From NCBI GenBank assembly GCA_963734865.1, contig CAVTIV010000017.1, positions 62,001-126,000 on the forward strand: a stretch of DNA of 64,000 bases, in the 5' to 3' direction. The position numbers and the translations under genes are program-made. Origin of the DNA: CBDCUW01 sp963734865 (GTDB taxonomy: Bacteria > Planctomycetota > Planctomycetia > Pirellulales > Pirellulaceae). The notes below the pieces were generated by a model that saw only the letters and a list, made by a program, of their open reading frames with translations, was not told where the DNA came from and did not search any database. Below are positions 8,402 to 17,735 of this stretch, piece after piece; within the stretch, counting starts at the first letter, position 1; each line of letters begins with the position of its first letter.

Positions 8402-9904
8402 CTAAGACACACTCTCCGTTGCCGAGCGAGCCTCCGCGGCTGCTCGGCGACGGGCGGCGAAACGACGAACGATTTCGTCGGCGATCACGCCAATCAGGAT
8501 CACCGCACCGATAATCGCGAACTCCAGTTTGTCGGAGATCTTCAGCAAAACGATCAGGTTGTACAGGGTTTGCATCAGCGCCGTGCCAATCACGACACCC
8601 AAGATCCCTCCTTCGCCACCTCGCAAGGAGCAGCCTCCCAAGACAGCCGCTGCGATCGCGTACAGTTCAAAGAAGTTACCGAAACTCGACGGCGCGACCG
8701 AGTTCCCTTCCAAGGCGAACAGCATCCCGCCGAGCGCGGCCATGACCGCTGAAATGACGTACGCCAACCGGGTCATGCGATCGGTGTTGATCCCCGAGTA
8801 TCGGGCAGCGGCTTCATTGCGGCCCAGTGCCATCATGTATCGCCCCCAAATCGTCATGTTCAAAAAGACTGCAGCGAGAACCGCCGTCACCACCAACACA
8901 AAGAAGGGGTACGGTATTCCGAATGAGTCCGATCCGTCAGCGGCCTGCCAAATCGGAAGCTTGCCAGTTCCCAGCAAACTGAGCGAATTCGCATACTCAT
9001 CTCCAAAGCCCATCGTGCGATCGCTGACCAACCAGCGCGATATGCCGCGGTAGAACAATAAACCACAGAGCGTGACCACAAACGGCTGTAATTGCAGCTT
9101 GGTGATCAGTAACCCGTGCAGCATTCCGAGGCACAACGCGATTGCAAAGACCAATCCAATGGCAACCGGAATCGAGAGTCGTTGTCGTCGCTCAAGCGGG
9201 GCCGCCAGCCAGGTGGTGTCAAACTCGCCCAATGTGTCATCGACCGTGATCCGAGTTTTGTCGCCCATGACCGAGGAATCGACGATCTTCAGTTGTTTCA
9301 GCCCTTTGCCTTCCGGATGCAGGAACCAGATCTGGTCACGCGATTGGATCTGCGGTAACGCACGACCCAACGTGATCGTGGGTTGCTCCGGATCCGCGGC
9401 AGAATCAAAGTCGAGCACCTCGACCAGACGGGCGACATTGCCATCGGTATCATCGCGTGTGATCGGTTGATCGATCGTGATCCGACGCTTGCCGTCAACC
9501 AGGCCAGCGCTGGTCACCGTCGCGATCGCGTTCCTGGCACGACGCCCGCCGTAATATCGGATCCAATCGCCCTGTTCGATGGGCGGACCATCCCTGGTCA
9601 ATACGATCGAACGGTCGGCGGCAACGACCCGGATCACCGGCTGGACGTCGAAAGGTTCGTAAGAGACCTCCAGGAACATTGCCAACAGGCAACCGATCAA
9701 ACAAACCAGCGATCCGATCGACAGGTCGATCCCTGAGGTGATGATCACAAATGCGACACCGATTCCCAGCACACCGTACATCGACGTTCGTCGAAGCAGG
9801 TTTTCGATGTTGTTTCCTTTCAGGAAAGATTCCGGCGTCGTGAACGCCAGGATCGCCCAGAGGCCGACCAGCAGCAGAAAAATTCCGATGACTTTCGCGT
9901 TCAT
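8402..9904 (-). CDS. RbsC-type sugar ABC transporter permease with large inserted domain
   Basis: 500 aa against about 320 for E. coli RbsC. The family core is clear: GVLGIGVAFVIITSGIDLSI near the N-terminus, QPFVVTLCGLLFYRGISR, GRNEAAARYSGI (the coupling loop) and LGGCSLRGGEGG. Between the second and third hydrophobic regions, roughly residues 90-235, there is an extra 140-residue polar, beta-rich segment (for example IRYYGGRRARNAIATV and ITIDQPITRDDTDG) not present in RbsC. It forms the third gene of the minus-strand operon binding protein - ATPase - permease, and would make up the membrane channel. Substrate is not determined; ribose/other pentoses or sugar alcohols are typical. Confidence 0.85.
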   Translation of the reverse strand: MNAKVIGIFLLLVGLWAILAFTTPESFLKGNNIENLLRRTSMYGVLGIGVAFVIITSGIDLSIGSLVCLIGCLLAMFLEVSYEPFDVQPVIRVVAADRSIVLTRDGPPIEQGDWIRYYGGRRARNAIATVTSAGLVDGKRRITIDQPITRDDTDGNVARLVEVLDFDSAADPEQPTITLGRALPQIQSRDQIWFLHPEGKGLKQLKIVDSSVMGDKTRITVDDTLGEFDTTWLAAPLERRQRLSIPVAIGLVFAIALCLGMLHGLLITKLQLQPFVVTLCGLLFYRGISRWLVSDRTMGFGDEYANSLSLLGTGKLPIWQAADGSDSFGIPYPFFVLVVTAVLAAVFLNMTIWGRYMMALGRNEAAARYSGINTDRMTRLAYVISAVMAALGGMLFALEGNSVAPSSFGNFFELYAIAAAVLGGCSLRGGEGGILGVVIGTALMQTLYNLIVLLKISDKLEFAIIGAVILIGVIADEIVRRFAARRRAAAEARSATESVS

Positions 9905-9958
9905 ATGATTATTTGAGTTCCTGATCCCTGTTAGGCCCGCAACTTCTTGAGACGCGGC

Positions 9959-11466
9959 TTAGCAGCCGGCATCGGTCGACCCACCCGTTGCCAACTGCAT
10001 CACAGACTCTTCGCTCAGCTGATCACGAGCGAGTTCCCCGGTGATGCGTCCCTCATGCATCACGATCACACGATCGCTCATCCCGAGAATCTCCTCCAGC
10101 TCACTGGACACAAAAAGAATTCCCATTCCATCGGCAGCCAATTGTTCGATCAGGCGGTAGATCTCTTCTTTTGCCCCCACGTCGATACCCCGCGTGGGTT
10201 CATCGAGCAGCAACAACCGAGGACCGAGCGATAGCCATTTGCCGATCACCACTTTTTGTTGATTGCCGCCGGACAAGTACTGGACCAACTGCTCGTCGCT
10301 GGGTGTTCGGATACGCAGCTTATCGATCATTTCGGCCGCATCGGATTTTTCGCGGCGTTGGTTCAAAAATGCCGATGCGTAGGCGTTGCGCTGCAGGCCA
10401 GCCAGGCCGATGTTTCGGCGGACACTGGATTGCAAAACCAGGCCATATTGTTTGCGGTCTTCGGGAACCAGTGCGATGCCGGCCTCAATCGCTTGACGTG
10501 GGTTACGAATCGTGATCGGGTTCCCGCTGACGAACAGATGGCCGGAGAGCTGTTTGTCGATGCCGAACAATACCTGAAGCATCTCCGTGCGTCCGGAACC
10601 GACGAGCCCGGACACCCCAACGATCTCGCCGGCGGCAACGCGGAAGTTCAATGGGTGTTGTGGCCATGCCGGTGTGACCAATTCGCAAACCTCCAGCAAA
10701 ACATCTCCCGTTTTGTGTTGTTTTGCGCGTAGAATTGCGAGACATCACGGCCGACCATCAGTTTGACCATGGTGTCGTGTTCGATTTCGTTTTTGCCGAG
10801 TTCTCCCGCGTTTTCTCCATCACGCAGCACCGTGACGCGATCGGCCAACTCGCGAACCTCACCCAAGCGATGCGAGATGTAAATGATGCTGACGCCCTTG
10901 GATCGCAGATCCTTGACGACTTGAAACAGGGTTTCGGTTTCGTGCGCGGACAGGCTGGAGGTCGGTTCATCCATGATCAGCACTCGTGCATTGATGCTGA
11001 GCGCTTTCGCAATTTCGACCAATTGCTGCCGTCCGATGCTCAGTGTGCTGAGAATTGTGCGGGGCGGAATATCCAAACCGACGCGTGCCAGGTACTGCCG
11101 GGACTCTCGATCGATCCGACGCCGATCGATCAAACCCATCCGCAACGGCTCGCGGCCAAGAAAGATGTTGGCGCCCACATCCAAGTTGTCCGCGAGGTTG
11201 AGTTCCTGGTGAATCAGGACGATGCCCAGATTCATCGCGGCTCGCGTGGATTCGATCGCAACCTGCTTTTGGTCGATACGAATCTGGCCGGAATCAGGCT
11301 GTTGAACCCCGGCCAGGACTTTCATTAGCGTGCTTTTTCCCGCTCCATTCTCGCCGATGACCGCGAGCACCTCGCCAGCCGCCAGGGTCATGCTGACGTT
11401 GTATAAAGCGCGCACACCGGGAAACGTCTTGGTGATGGCCCGCACTTCGAGGATCGGATCAGGCAT
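9959..11466 (-). CDS. RbsA-type double ABC ATPase, apparent frameshift between halves
   Basis: The N-terminal ATPase half (ATG 11466, or TTG 11481) has Walker A GENGAGKST, LSIGRQQLVEIAKAL and Walker B VLIMDEPTSSL. The C-terminal half has the degenerate P-loop GLVGSGRTEML, signature LSGGNQQKVVI and LLLDEPTRGID. This tandem arrangement is characteristic of RbsA/MglA ATPases of the sugar ABC family. Near 10700-10710 the frame changes: one frame ends in AQNNTKREMFC while the neighbouring frame gives GDVLLEVCEL, the normal linker. Total length about 500 aa after joining, as expected. It lies between the binding protein and the permease of one operon. Confidence 0.88.
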
Positions 11467-11525
11467 GACTTGGATTGGCAACCCTCGCGAATGGACGATC
11501 GTGCACGATGGACAGAGTCGGTCGG

Positions 11526-12596
11526 CTAACCGCCAGTGAGCGATTTCAGGTTGTCCCAGAATTCGTCGACATTCTCTTTGGTGATGGTCCGCGCGGGGAT
11601 GTCGATAAATTTGCTCTCGGGGATCACGCTGCGGTCACCATCCACGACCAGGCTCTTGAGAATCTCAATCGACTTGTACCCGTAGGCGTATGGATCTTGA
11701 ACGACGGTGCCCACAACGTGGCCATCTTTGATGCCCTGTAGAGTCAAATCGGCTTCGTCAAATCCGACAAGCTTGATCTGGCCGATCTTGTTCTGTGACT
11801 TCAGGGCTTGCAGGCAAGCCGGTGGGTTGTAGGCGAACAGCCCGACGAATAAATCCAATTCGGGATAGGTGGTGATCGCATCTTCGGCCTTCCGCTTGGC
11901 GACGTCCGAATCACCTTGATCGGTAAGTGTATCGAGAATCTTGTATCCGTTCCCCTCGATCACCTCACCGGTGGGGTCGTATTGACCCAGCGCCGGTCGA
12001 CCCAGCAGCACATCGATCACACCTTGCCGACGTCGTTGCGAATTGTCTTGTTCCAGGCGTCCAATCGTGAGCATGATTTCGCCCCCATCGGGGAGTGCCT
12101 GCTTGACCAACTCGCCGCACATTCGGCCGGCAACGTAATTGTCCATCCCGATATACATCAGACGATCGCTGTCCGGTGCATCGGAGTCTTGAGTGATCAA
12201 CGGTACTTGCTCGGCCCATTGGTTGATCACATCGACTTGGTTGTCCGCATCGATCGGACTAATGGCAATCCCTTGGATTCCGCCGGCCAGAAGGTCTTCG
12301 ACGATCCGTTTCTGTTCGACTGCCGTGGGCACCGCTGGCATTCGGACTTCAACGCCAATGTCCAGGTCTTTTCCGGCATCTTCACAACCGACCTTGGCGA
12401 TGTTCCAAAAACTGGCGATCTGATTGGTGACAAAGGCAACGGTCACCCGATCGGACGGTCCGCCACCGTTGCCAGCGGGTTCGCTCTGGGATCCGCGATC
12501 GCTGTCGGCCGTGCGGTTGTTGCAACCGCAGATCGGCGCGATGGTCACAACGGCTAGCATCAGTAGTGTCGACCGGATGGGGTGGATGGGTCGCAT
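11526..12596 (-). CDS. RbsB-type sugar-binding lipoprotein
   Basis: Start chosen at ATG 12596: MRPIHPIRSTLLMLAVVTIAPICGCNN gives a lipoprotein signal with lipobox-like IC-GC, and AGGAACC lies just upstream. An earlier in-frame ATG (12713) would add a spurious 39 residues. The mature protein is a type I periplasmic binding fold: VTVAFVTNQIASFWNIAKVG, the hinge region AISPIDADNQV, the sugar-contact block TQDSDAPDSDRLMYIGMDN and VGFDEADLTLQGIKDG. About 356 aa. It is the first gene of the sugar ABC operon and would deliver substrate to the permease in the periplasm. Confidence 0.88.
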   Translation of the reverse strand: MRPIHPIRSTLLMLAVVTIAPICGCNNRTADSDRGSQSEPAGNGGGPSDRVTVAFVTNQIASFWNIAKVGCEDAGKDLDIGVEVRMPAVPTAVEQKRIVEDLLAGGIQGIAISPIDADNQVDVINQWAEQVPLITQDSDAPDSDRLMYIGMDNYVAGRMCGELVKQALPDGGEIMLTIGRLEQDNSQRRRQGVIDVLLGRPALGQYDPTGEVIEGNGYKILDTLTDQGDSDVAKRKAEDAITTYPELDLFVGLFAYNPPACLQALKSQNKIGQIKLVGFDEADLTLQGIKDGHVVGTVVQDPYAYGYKSIEILKSLVVDGDRSVIPESKFIDIPARTITKENVDEFWDNLKSLTGG

Positions 12597-12899
12597 GGTT
12601 GGTTCCTGGGTCGTCGTGAATCGGTGCGCCGAAGAGCGGAAAAGGCGAGCCGGGGATGAGGCGATTGCTGTTTGCCGGCAGCCGATTCTAGGTACGGGGA
12701 ATTGGGGTCGCAAGCTAACGAGATCATCGTTGGCCTCGATCGGTCAGCGCCCTGCGCCCTCGATCGGGCAGCGATGGAGGATCACCGCCGCTGGAGCGGT
12801 TACCGGTCGTGATCGCTGCGAGCTGGGGAGGGCCATCGCGAAAACAGCTGTTGCCGGTTCCGCGTAGCAAGGCAGGCGGTTTGGCGTTACAATTTCGGG
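12597..12899. other. Divergent promoter region of sugar ABC operon and helicase
   Basis: About 300 bp between divergent genes. It contains two imperfect copies of TCGATCGG(T/G)CAGCG (12739-12777) that could be an operator or chance repeats. No gene seen. Confidence 0.4.
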
Positions 12900-14159
12900 A
12901 TGAATGTTCAAGAGTTAGAAGCCGAAGCGGCATCGTTTGACGAAATGGACCTGTCGCCTGTCATGCGACGGGCGATCAAGAAGGCCGGGTTCGAGCAACC
13001 CTCGCCGATCCAAGTTAGCTTGATTCCACTGGCGCTCGATGGTGCCGACGTCATCGGTCAAGCGAGGACCGGAACCGGCAAGACCGCCGCCTTCTCGATC
13101 CCGATCCTGGAACAACTCGACCCGCTGGAGGAATGCCGCGACCCTCAGGCGATCGTGATTGTCCCGACACGAGAGTTAGCCGACCAGGTCGGACGTGAGG
13201 TCGAGCGGTTGGCCAGCGGAGTTCCCACCGAGGTCGCCGTGTTGGCCGGTGGCAAGAACATCACCCGCCAGTTGCGTCAGTTACAAAATGGCGTCCAGAT
13301 AGTCGTCGGGACGCCGGGACGTCTGCAGGATCATTTGCAGCGCGGGTCACTTCGCACCGATAAAGTTTGGTGTGTCGTCCTCGATGAAGCCGACCGAATG
13401 CTGGATATCGGATTTCGCCCGCAAATCGAACGCATCCTTCGCAAATGCCCGCGTGACCGCCAGACGTTATTGCTCTCGGCAACCTTCCCCCCCACGGTGC
13501 GACGGCTGGCCGAATCGTACATGGTTCGGCCGCAGGTGATCGATTGCAGCATGAACGAGATGGCGGTCGAGACGATCGAACAACGATACTTTACCGTTGC
13601 CCAAGATAGAAAAACCGAGCTTTTGGATCGATTGCTCGAACGCGAGCAGCCAGAGCAGGCGATTATCTTTTGTCGTACCAAGCGGGGTACCGATCGGCTT
13701 TTCCGGCAGTTGAATCATTCTTTTGACTCCTGCGGAAGCATGCACGGAGACATGCAGCAGCGAGAACGTGATCGTGTGCTGCAGAGTCTGCGAGATCGAA
13801 AGTTAAAGATCCTGGTTGCCACCGACGTCGTCGGTCGTGGGATCGACATCAGCACGATCTCGCACATCATTAACTATGATGTCCCGCAGGATTGCGATGA
13901 CTATGTTCATCGTGTCGGTCGAACCGGTCGAATGGGTCGAGACGGAATTGCGTTCACGTTTGTCGTCCCCGGTGAAGGTGATGTATTGACCAGCATCGAG
14001 CAGCGAATCAATAAAGAGCTGATTCGTGATTCGATCGAGGGCTTCGAGCCCATGCCGGTGCCCCAACCAGCTCCGATCGATCCGGCCGCGGACGTTGACA
14101 AGACGCCCAAAAAGAAGCTCAATCCGATGCACCGCAAAGTGTCTCGGCGACGTCGTTAG
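12900..14159 (+). CDS. DEAD-box ATP-dependent RNA helicase
   Basis: 419 aa with all core motifs in order: Q motif (FEQPSPIQ, about 31-38), motif I ARTGTGKT (55-62), Ia PTRELADQ (89-96), II LDEADRML (161-168), III SAT, IV IIFCRTKRGTD, V ATDVVGRGIDI and VI HRVGRTGRMG. The C-terminus is basic (KKKLNPMHRKVSRRRR), consistent with RNA binding. RhlE/RhlB/CsdA-type helicases remodel RNA in ribosome assembly or decay; the exact subtype cannot be told from sequence alone. Monocistronic by context. Confidence 0.93.
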   Translation: MNVQELEAEAASFDEMDLSPVMRRAIKKAGFEQPSPIQVSLIPLALDGADVIGQARTGTGKTAAFSIPILEQLDPLEECRDPQAIVIVPTRELADQVGREVERLASGVPTEVAVLAGGKNITRQLRQLQNGVQIVVGTPGRLQDHLQRGSLRTDKVWCVVLDEADRMLDIGFRPQIERILRKCPRDRQTLLLSATFPPTVRRLAESYMVRPQVIDCSMNEMAVETIEQRYFTVAQDRKTELLDRLLEREQPEQAIIFCRTKRGTDRLFRQLNHSFDSCGSMHGDMQQRERDRVLQSLRDRKLKILVATDVVGRGIDISTISHIINYDVPQDCDDYVHRVGRTGRMGRDGIAFTFVVPGEGDVLTSIEQRINKELIRDSIEGFEPMPVPQPAPIDPAADVDKTPKKKLNPMHRKVSRRRR

Positions 14160-14213
14160 TCGAGAGTCTCGGCGGTGTCGCTCATCGAGTGCGATGGCAG
14201 CGCCGCTGTTCGG

Positions 14214-14245
14214 TTGGCTCCGTTACAGGTTGGCTCCGTTACAGA
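14214..14245. repeat. Short tandem duplication
   Basis: The block GTTGGCTCCGTTACAG occurs twice back to back at the 3' end of the BON-domain gene. Copy number two only. Confidence 0.8.
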
Positions 14246-14582
14246 CGTCAACGCGATTGACGACCTGCATCCCGTCGGCGACCAAGCGGACCGTCTCTTG
14301 TGCCAGCTGCTTGTGATAAAAGCTTCGAACGCGGCCGCTCAATTCTAACCGGGTCGCCGTTCCATCCACACGCAACGACCGTAATTCGTTAATCGAACTG
14401 TTTGCCAATTGTGCCGTGGCTGCCTCGGCGATCGTGCTTTCCGTCGTTTCCATCGTGCTCATCATCCGTTTGATCCTGCCATCTTGAAACCGAATCTTGA
14501 GGCCAAACGTGCCTGAACCCAAGATTGATCGTGAAACGGTGGTCAGGTCGCTCTGATTCGCGTCACTCACCACACCGTGCAA
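14223..14582 (-). CDS. BON-domain protein
   Basis: 119 aa. The second half (SINELRSLRVDGTATRLELSG, then VRSFYHKQLAQETVRLVADG, then VVNRVDV) has the alpha/beta BON pattern: a Gly-centred turn, 'SFYHKQLA' helix and a closing hydrophobic strand. BON domains bind phospholipid or partner proteins, usually at membranes. No signal peptide is evident; the first 60 residues are polar. Convergent with the helicase gene. In planctomycetes such single-BON proteins are common and uncharacterised. Confidence 0.7.
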   Translation of the reverse strand: MHGVVSDANQSDLTTVSRSILGSGTFGLKIRFQDGRIKRMMSTMETTESTIAEAATAQLANSSINELRSLRVDGTATRLELSGRVRSFYHKQLAQETVRLVADGMQVVNRVDVCNGANL

Positions 14583-14693
14583 TCAAATATCACACATCGT
14601 TCGCCATTTGCCTATGCGAATATTGCCGGTTTCTCACAAGCTCGTGATCTTACCCAGACCAACATGCGTTCCCCGTCCTGATCGGCAGCAGTG

Positions 14694-14861
14694 TTAAAGA
14701 GTGACCTCGGTGTCGTAACCGTTGCGAAAGCACCCGATCATCTCATCCGACCAATCCAGGCAATCGGCATCGCCGTCGAGGCGGCCAAATGCCGTGATCG
14801 GTAATCGGACGAGCTCGAACCGTTGCGAGAATCGCGTATTTTATTGACTATCACGCGTCAT
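14694..14861 (-). pseudogene. Possible small gene with an in-frame stop at codon 7
   Basis: An ATG at 14861, preceded by GAGG, opens a 56-codon frame that is interrupted only by TAA at 14841-14843 (codon 7). Beyond it the frame reads RFSQRFELVRLPITAFGRLD and then GDADCLDWSDEMIGCFRNGY before ending in TAA at 14694. The composition looks coding, but no family is recognised. It could be a small gene broken by a substitution, or the end of a decayed gene. The rest of 14583-14930 shows nothing else. Confidence 0.3.
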
Positions 14862-14930
14862 GACCTATACCTCGCTAGGCGGTTGCACGTGAGTAGCCGG
14901 GTAAACTGCGAGACTTAGGGTACTGAGAAG

Positions 14931-16459
14931 ATGTGGCTGGATTTAGCAATCGCGATGAGCTGTGGGGGAGCTGGGCTCGTCTGCGGCTGGATCATGCATG
15001 CGATTGGCGGGTTCGGAAACGGCAAGCTGGTTCAGCAGGCTGCTTCGAGCATCGTCAATCGTGATCCAGATGGCGATCCCGGCCGCGAAAGAATCTCGGA
15101 GGTTGCCGAGCGGTTGCGCGGTTACGCGATTTCGATGGCGGCGGATGTCGATGCCCATCAAACACGTGTCCAGGCGGTCAATAACACGCTCAGTGACGAC
15201 AATGCCTCGACACCGGAACAGGTTTTCACGGCTGTCAACCAATTGATCGAAGCCAACGAGCAGATGCAAGCTCAACTGCAGTCGGCCCAAGACCGTATCC
15301 ATGATCAAGCCGTGCAGATCGAATCGGCCGAGCGCCGGGCCCAGACCGACGCACTGACGCGTGTCCCCAATCGAGGCGCTTTTGATAGTCATCTTGCCAA
15401 ACGGTACGCGTTGGGAGCGGGAAAAGCGGGTACCCTGGCATTGCTGGACGTCGATCACTTCAAACAGTTCAATGACGTTTACGGCCACCGCGCTGGTGAT
15501 GAAGTGTTGCGGATTGTCGCCAAGGTATTGCATGCCAGATTGCATCCCTATGGGCTGGTCGCCCGCTTTGGTGGCGAAGAGTTTGCCGTGATCATCGACG
15601 GCCGTTCGGTTGAGCAGTGCAAGGAGTTGATTGAGTCGCGCGGATCGCAATCGGTCAACGAGATATCCAATTCGAGGACAAGCGACTCCGCGTCGCCGCG
15701 TCGGCGGGAGTCGCGGAACTGGCGGCCGGTGATTCGATCGAGAATTGGCTGCAGCGAGCCGACGATGCGATGTATCGGTCAAAAGACGTTGGCCGAAATT
15801 GCGGTCACTGGATGGACGGATGCAAACCGATTCGAATCGAGCTGCACGAAGATCAGGTCATCGCCCTCAAGGGGGATGTCGCCCAGGAACCGGCCTTCCG
15901 ACCAGCAATGACCGAATCGATCGTGGCGGACGACGACGAACCGGTGGCGGGCCCGGCGGAGGCGGCCAGCGACGAGAATCCTGGGAAGCGGCGGGCCGAC
16001 CCGGGGTCATTTGCGTATCTGCCCGATCGCAAATTGCTAGGCGAATCGTTCCGGTCATTGCGAACCAAGACGCATCAGATGAGCATGTACGTGATGTCCG
16101 TCCGTCATCACGGCGAGCCGAACAAGGCCAGCATGCGATCGCTGTTGCAAATTGTGCGTGCCACCATGAGATCGGTGGATCGCATCGGTTGTGAAGACGA
16201 TTCGACACTGCTCGTGTGCATGCCGAGTATTGATGAGTCGACCGCCCAAGAACGTGGATCGCAAATCTGCCGATCCGCCGATGCCATTCATCTCGGCGCA
16301 GTCGCTTCGGGTCGTGGCATCGTCACCGTCGGGTTAGCCCAAGCGGGGCCCCACGACGCATTCGAGGCGGTCGTTTCACGGGCGACCGAGTTGGCCGAGC
16401 AACCGCCGGTCGCGGGCATTCCGGCCGTTCGGCTCTACAGTCAAACCGTGACTGCCTAG
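14931..16459 (+). CDS. GGDEF protein with a second degenerate GGDEF-like domain, apparent frameshift
   Basis: N-terminal hydrophobic segment (1-25), a helical region, then a diguanylate cyclase domain: DALTRVPNRGAFD, LLDVDHFKQFND and active-site RFGGEEFAV (GGEEF at about 214-218). No RxxD inhibitory site precedes it. Near 15636 the frame shifts; the adjacent frame continues with the expected ARIAIGQRDIQFEDKRLRVA and ADDAMYRSKDVGRN, the normal end of a GGDEF domain. A second domain (about 350-500) resembles a GGDEF fold with the signature degenerated (IGCEDDSTLLVCMP), so it may be a regulatory pseudo-cyclase. Likely makes cyclic di-GMP near the membrane. Confidence 0.8.
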
Positions 16460-16903
16460 TTCCGATGGGCATGACGTCCGATCGCGAACAGCTATCGCCC
16501 CGCCGTGAAACATTGAATTCCAGGTAATTCAGATTCCTGCTTGAATCCGCCTTGACCGCGTCAAAAGCAACTCCCTATCCTCCGCCAACGTTGATGGTTT
16601 GGAAATCAAACCGGCAACAAAAAAGGGCAATCGGGTTTGACACGGTCCTGCATTGGCGACTCTAACGTTGCTGCGGACAACTCAGCACTCTTGATTCATG
16701 GATGATTCGAGATGTTGGGTCGGGTGCAAACTCGATTGACATGTTCGGCAGGCCAAAGCAAGGATGCTTGGGCTGTGTCGAACCCCAAGCCACCGGCTCC
16801 CGGAACTGAAGCGCGTCGTCCTCCGCCCCCCTAGGACAACGTATCTTTCCGGGAGCTTTTTTTATGCGCCCATGATCGCGACGCCTGTGATCCCGAGCGG
16901 CCG
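16460..16903. other. Structured intergenic region
   Basis: No coding frame is convincing. The region has several short hairpins: GGTTTG/CAAACC near 16595-16612, GCTTGGG/CCCAAGC at 16766-16789, and a final terminator-like hairpin at 16796-16863. The succession of stems ending in a T run on the plus strand suggests a leaderless small RNA or a long 3' UTR of the GGDEF gene. I cannot match it to tmRNA, 6S, SRP or RNase P consensus. Confidence 0.4.
16796..16863 (+). terminator. Rho-independent terminator-like hairpin
   Basis: Perfect 10-bp arms GCTCCCGGAA (16796-16805) and TTCCGGGAGC (16847-16856) are followed directly by seven T. The 41-nt loop holds an inner stem (GTCCT/AGGAC), so the structure is longer than a classical terminator. 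It would end plus-strand transcription about 340 bp after the GGDEF gene, or end an independent small RNA. Confidence 0.65.
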
Positions 16904-17647
16904 CTACGCTTCAGGAGCCTGTGTGTCCGGTTCCAACACGAATCGGTAGCCCGCGTCTCGAATCGTCAGCAGGTGGATAGGGGCCGCGCTGTCGGGTTCA
17001 ATGATTTTTCGCAGCCGAGCGATGAATTGGTCAACCGCCCTGGTTCGCAGGTTTCCCGAAAGCTCCCAAACTTGGCTCAGCAATTCGTCGCGACTGATCA
17101 CGCGGTCGGGGTTCTCGACAAAATACTTCAACAGTTTCAGCTCTTTCGGCGTCATCCGCACCGTGTGGCCGTTCATCGACGCTTCATGCGTCTCGAAATT
17201 GACTTTGACCAATCCGAACTCGATGGCAACGACACTCTTACGGACGGGGCGAGGTGCGCTTGCGGCAGGTTTTCGACCATTGGCTTGCAACAGGTTTTTG
17301 ACACGACTGAGCAGTTCGTCCAACTCGAACGGCTTGCTCATGTATTGGTTCGCTCCCACATCGAACCCCCGGGTGCGGTCCTCCGCCAGCGTCCGGGCCG
17401 ATAGCATCAAGATCGGTATCGTCATGCCCGAATCGCGAATCGTTTCGCAGACCGAGTATCCGCTCATGCCGGGCAACATCAAATCGAGGATTACCAGATC
17501 GATCGAGTCGCCCGAGGCATCGACCAATCGAAGTGCTGTCGGACCATCCTGGACCAGCGTGACTCGGTAATTCTCTGCCTCGAGGTTGTACTTGATGCCA
17601 ACTCCGAGGTGGTTTTCGTCTTCAACGACAAGAATGTGTGGACGCAT
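16904..17647 (-). CDS. OmpR/PhoB-family response regulator
   Basis: 247 aa. Receiver domain residues 1-120 with acidic pocket VVEDE (9-11), phospho-acceptor Asp55 (VILDLMLPG), Thr/Ser switch at LMLSARTLAED and Lys in MSKPFELDELL. The C-terminal winged helix (about 145-240) has LKLLKYFVENPDRVISRDEL and the OmpR ending IRDAGYRFVLE. It would bind DNA when phosphorylated. It follows the histidine kinase gene on the same strand after an 88-bp spacer, so kinase and regulator form a pair. Signal and target genes cannot be told. Confidence 0.93.
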   Translation of the reverse strand: MRPHILVVEDENHLGVGIKYNLEAENYRVTLVQDGPTALRLVDASGDSIDLVILDLMLPGMSGYSVCETIRDSGMTIPILMLSARTLAEDRTRGFDVGANQYMSKPFELDELLSRVKNLLQANGRKPAASAPRPVRKSVVAIEFGLVKVNFETHEASMNGHTVRMTPKELKLLKYFVENPDRVISRDELLSQVWELSGNLRTRAVDQFIARLRKIIEPDSAAPIHLLTIRDAGYRFVLEPDTQAPEA

Positions 17648-17735
17648 ATCGAATCATGCTTACGGCAAAACGACGTCGATGGCAGCTAGTGCGGATTGTC
17701 TCCGACCGAACGCACCGAACGAACCGAACGATACC

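Noticed and set aside
14943..15782. 279-aa minus-strand open frame
   Set aside because: Opposite the GGDEF domain, no coding features.
16764..16949. 61-aa plus-strand frame over the terminator hairpin
   Set aside because: Overlaps a strong hairpin and has no coding character.
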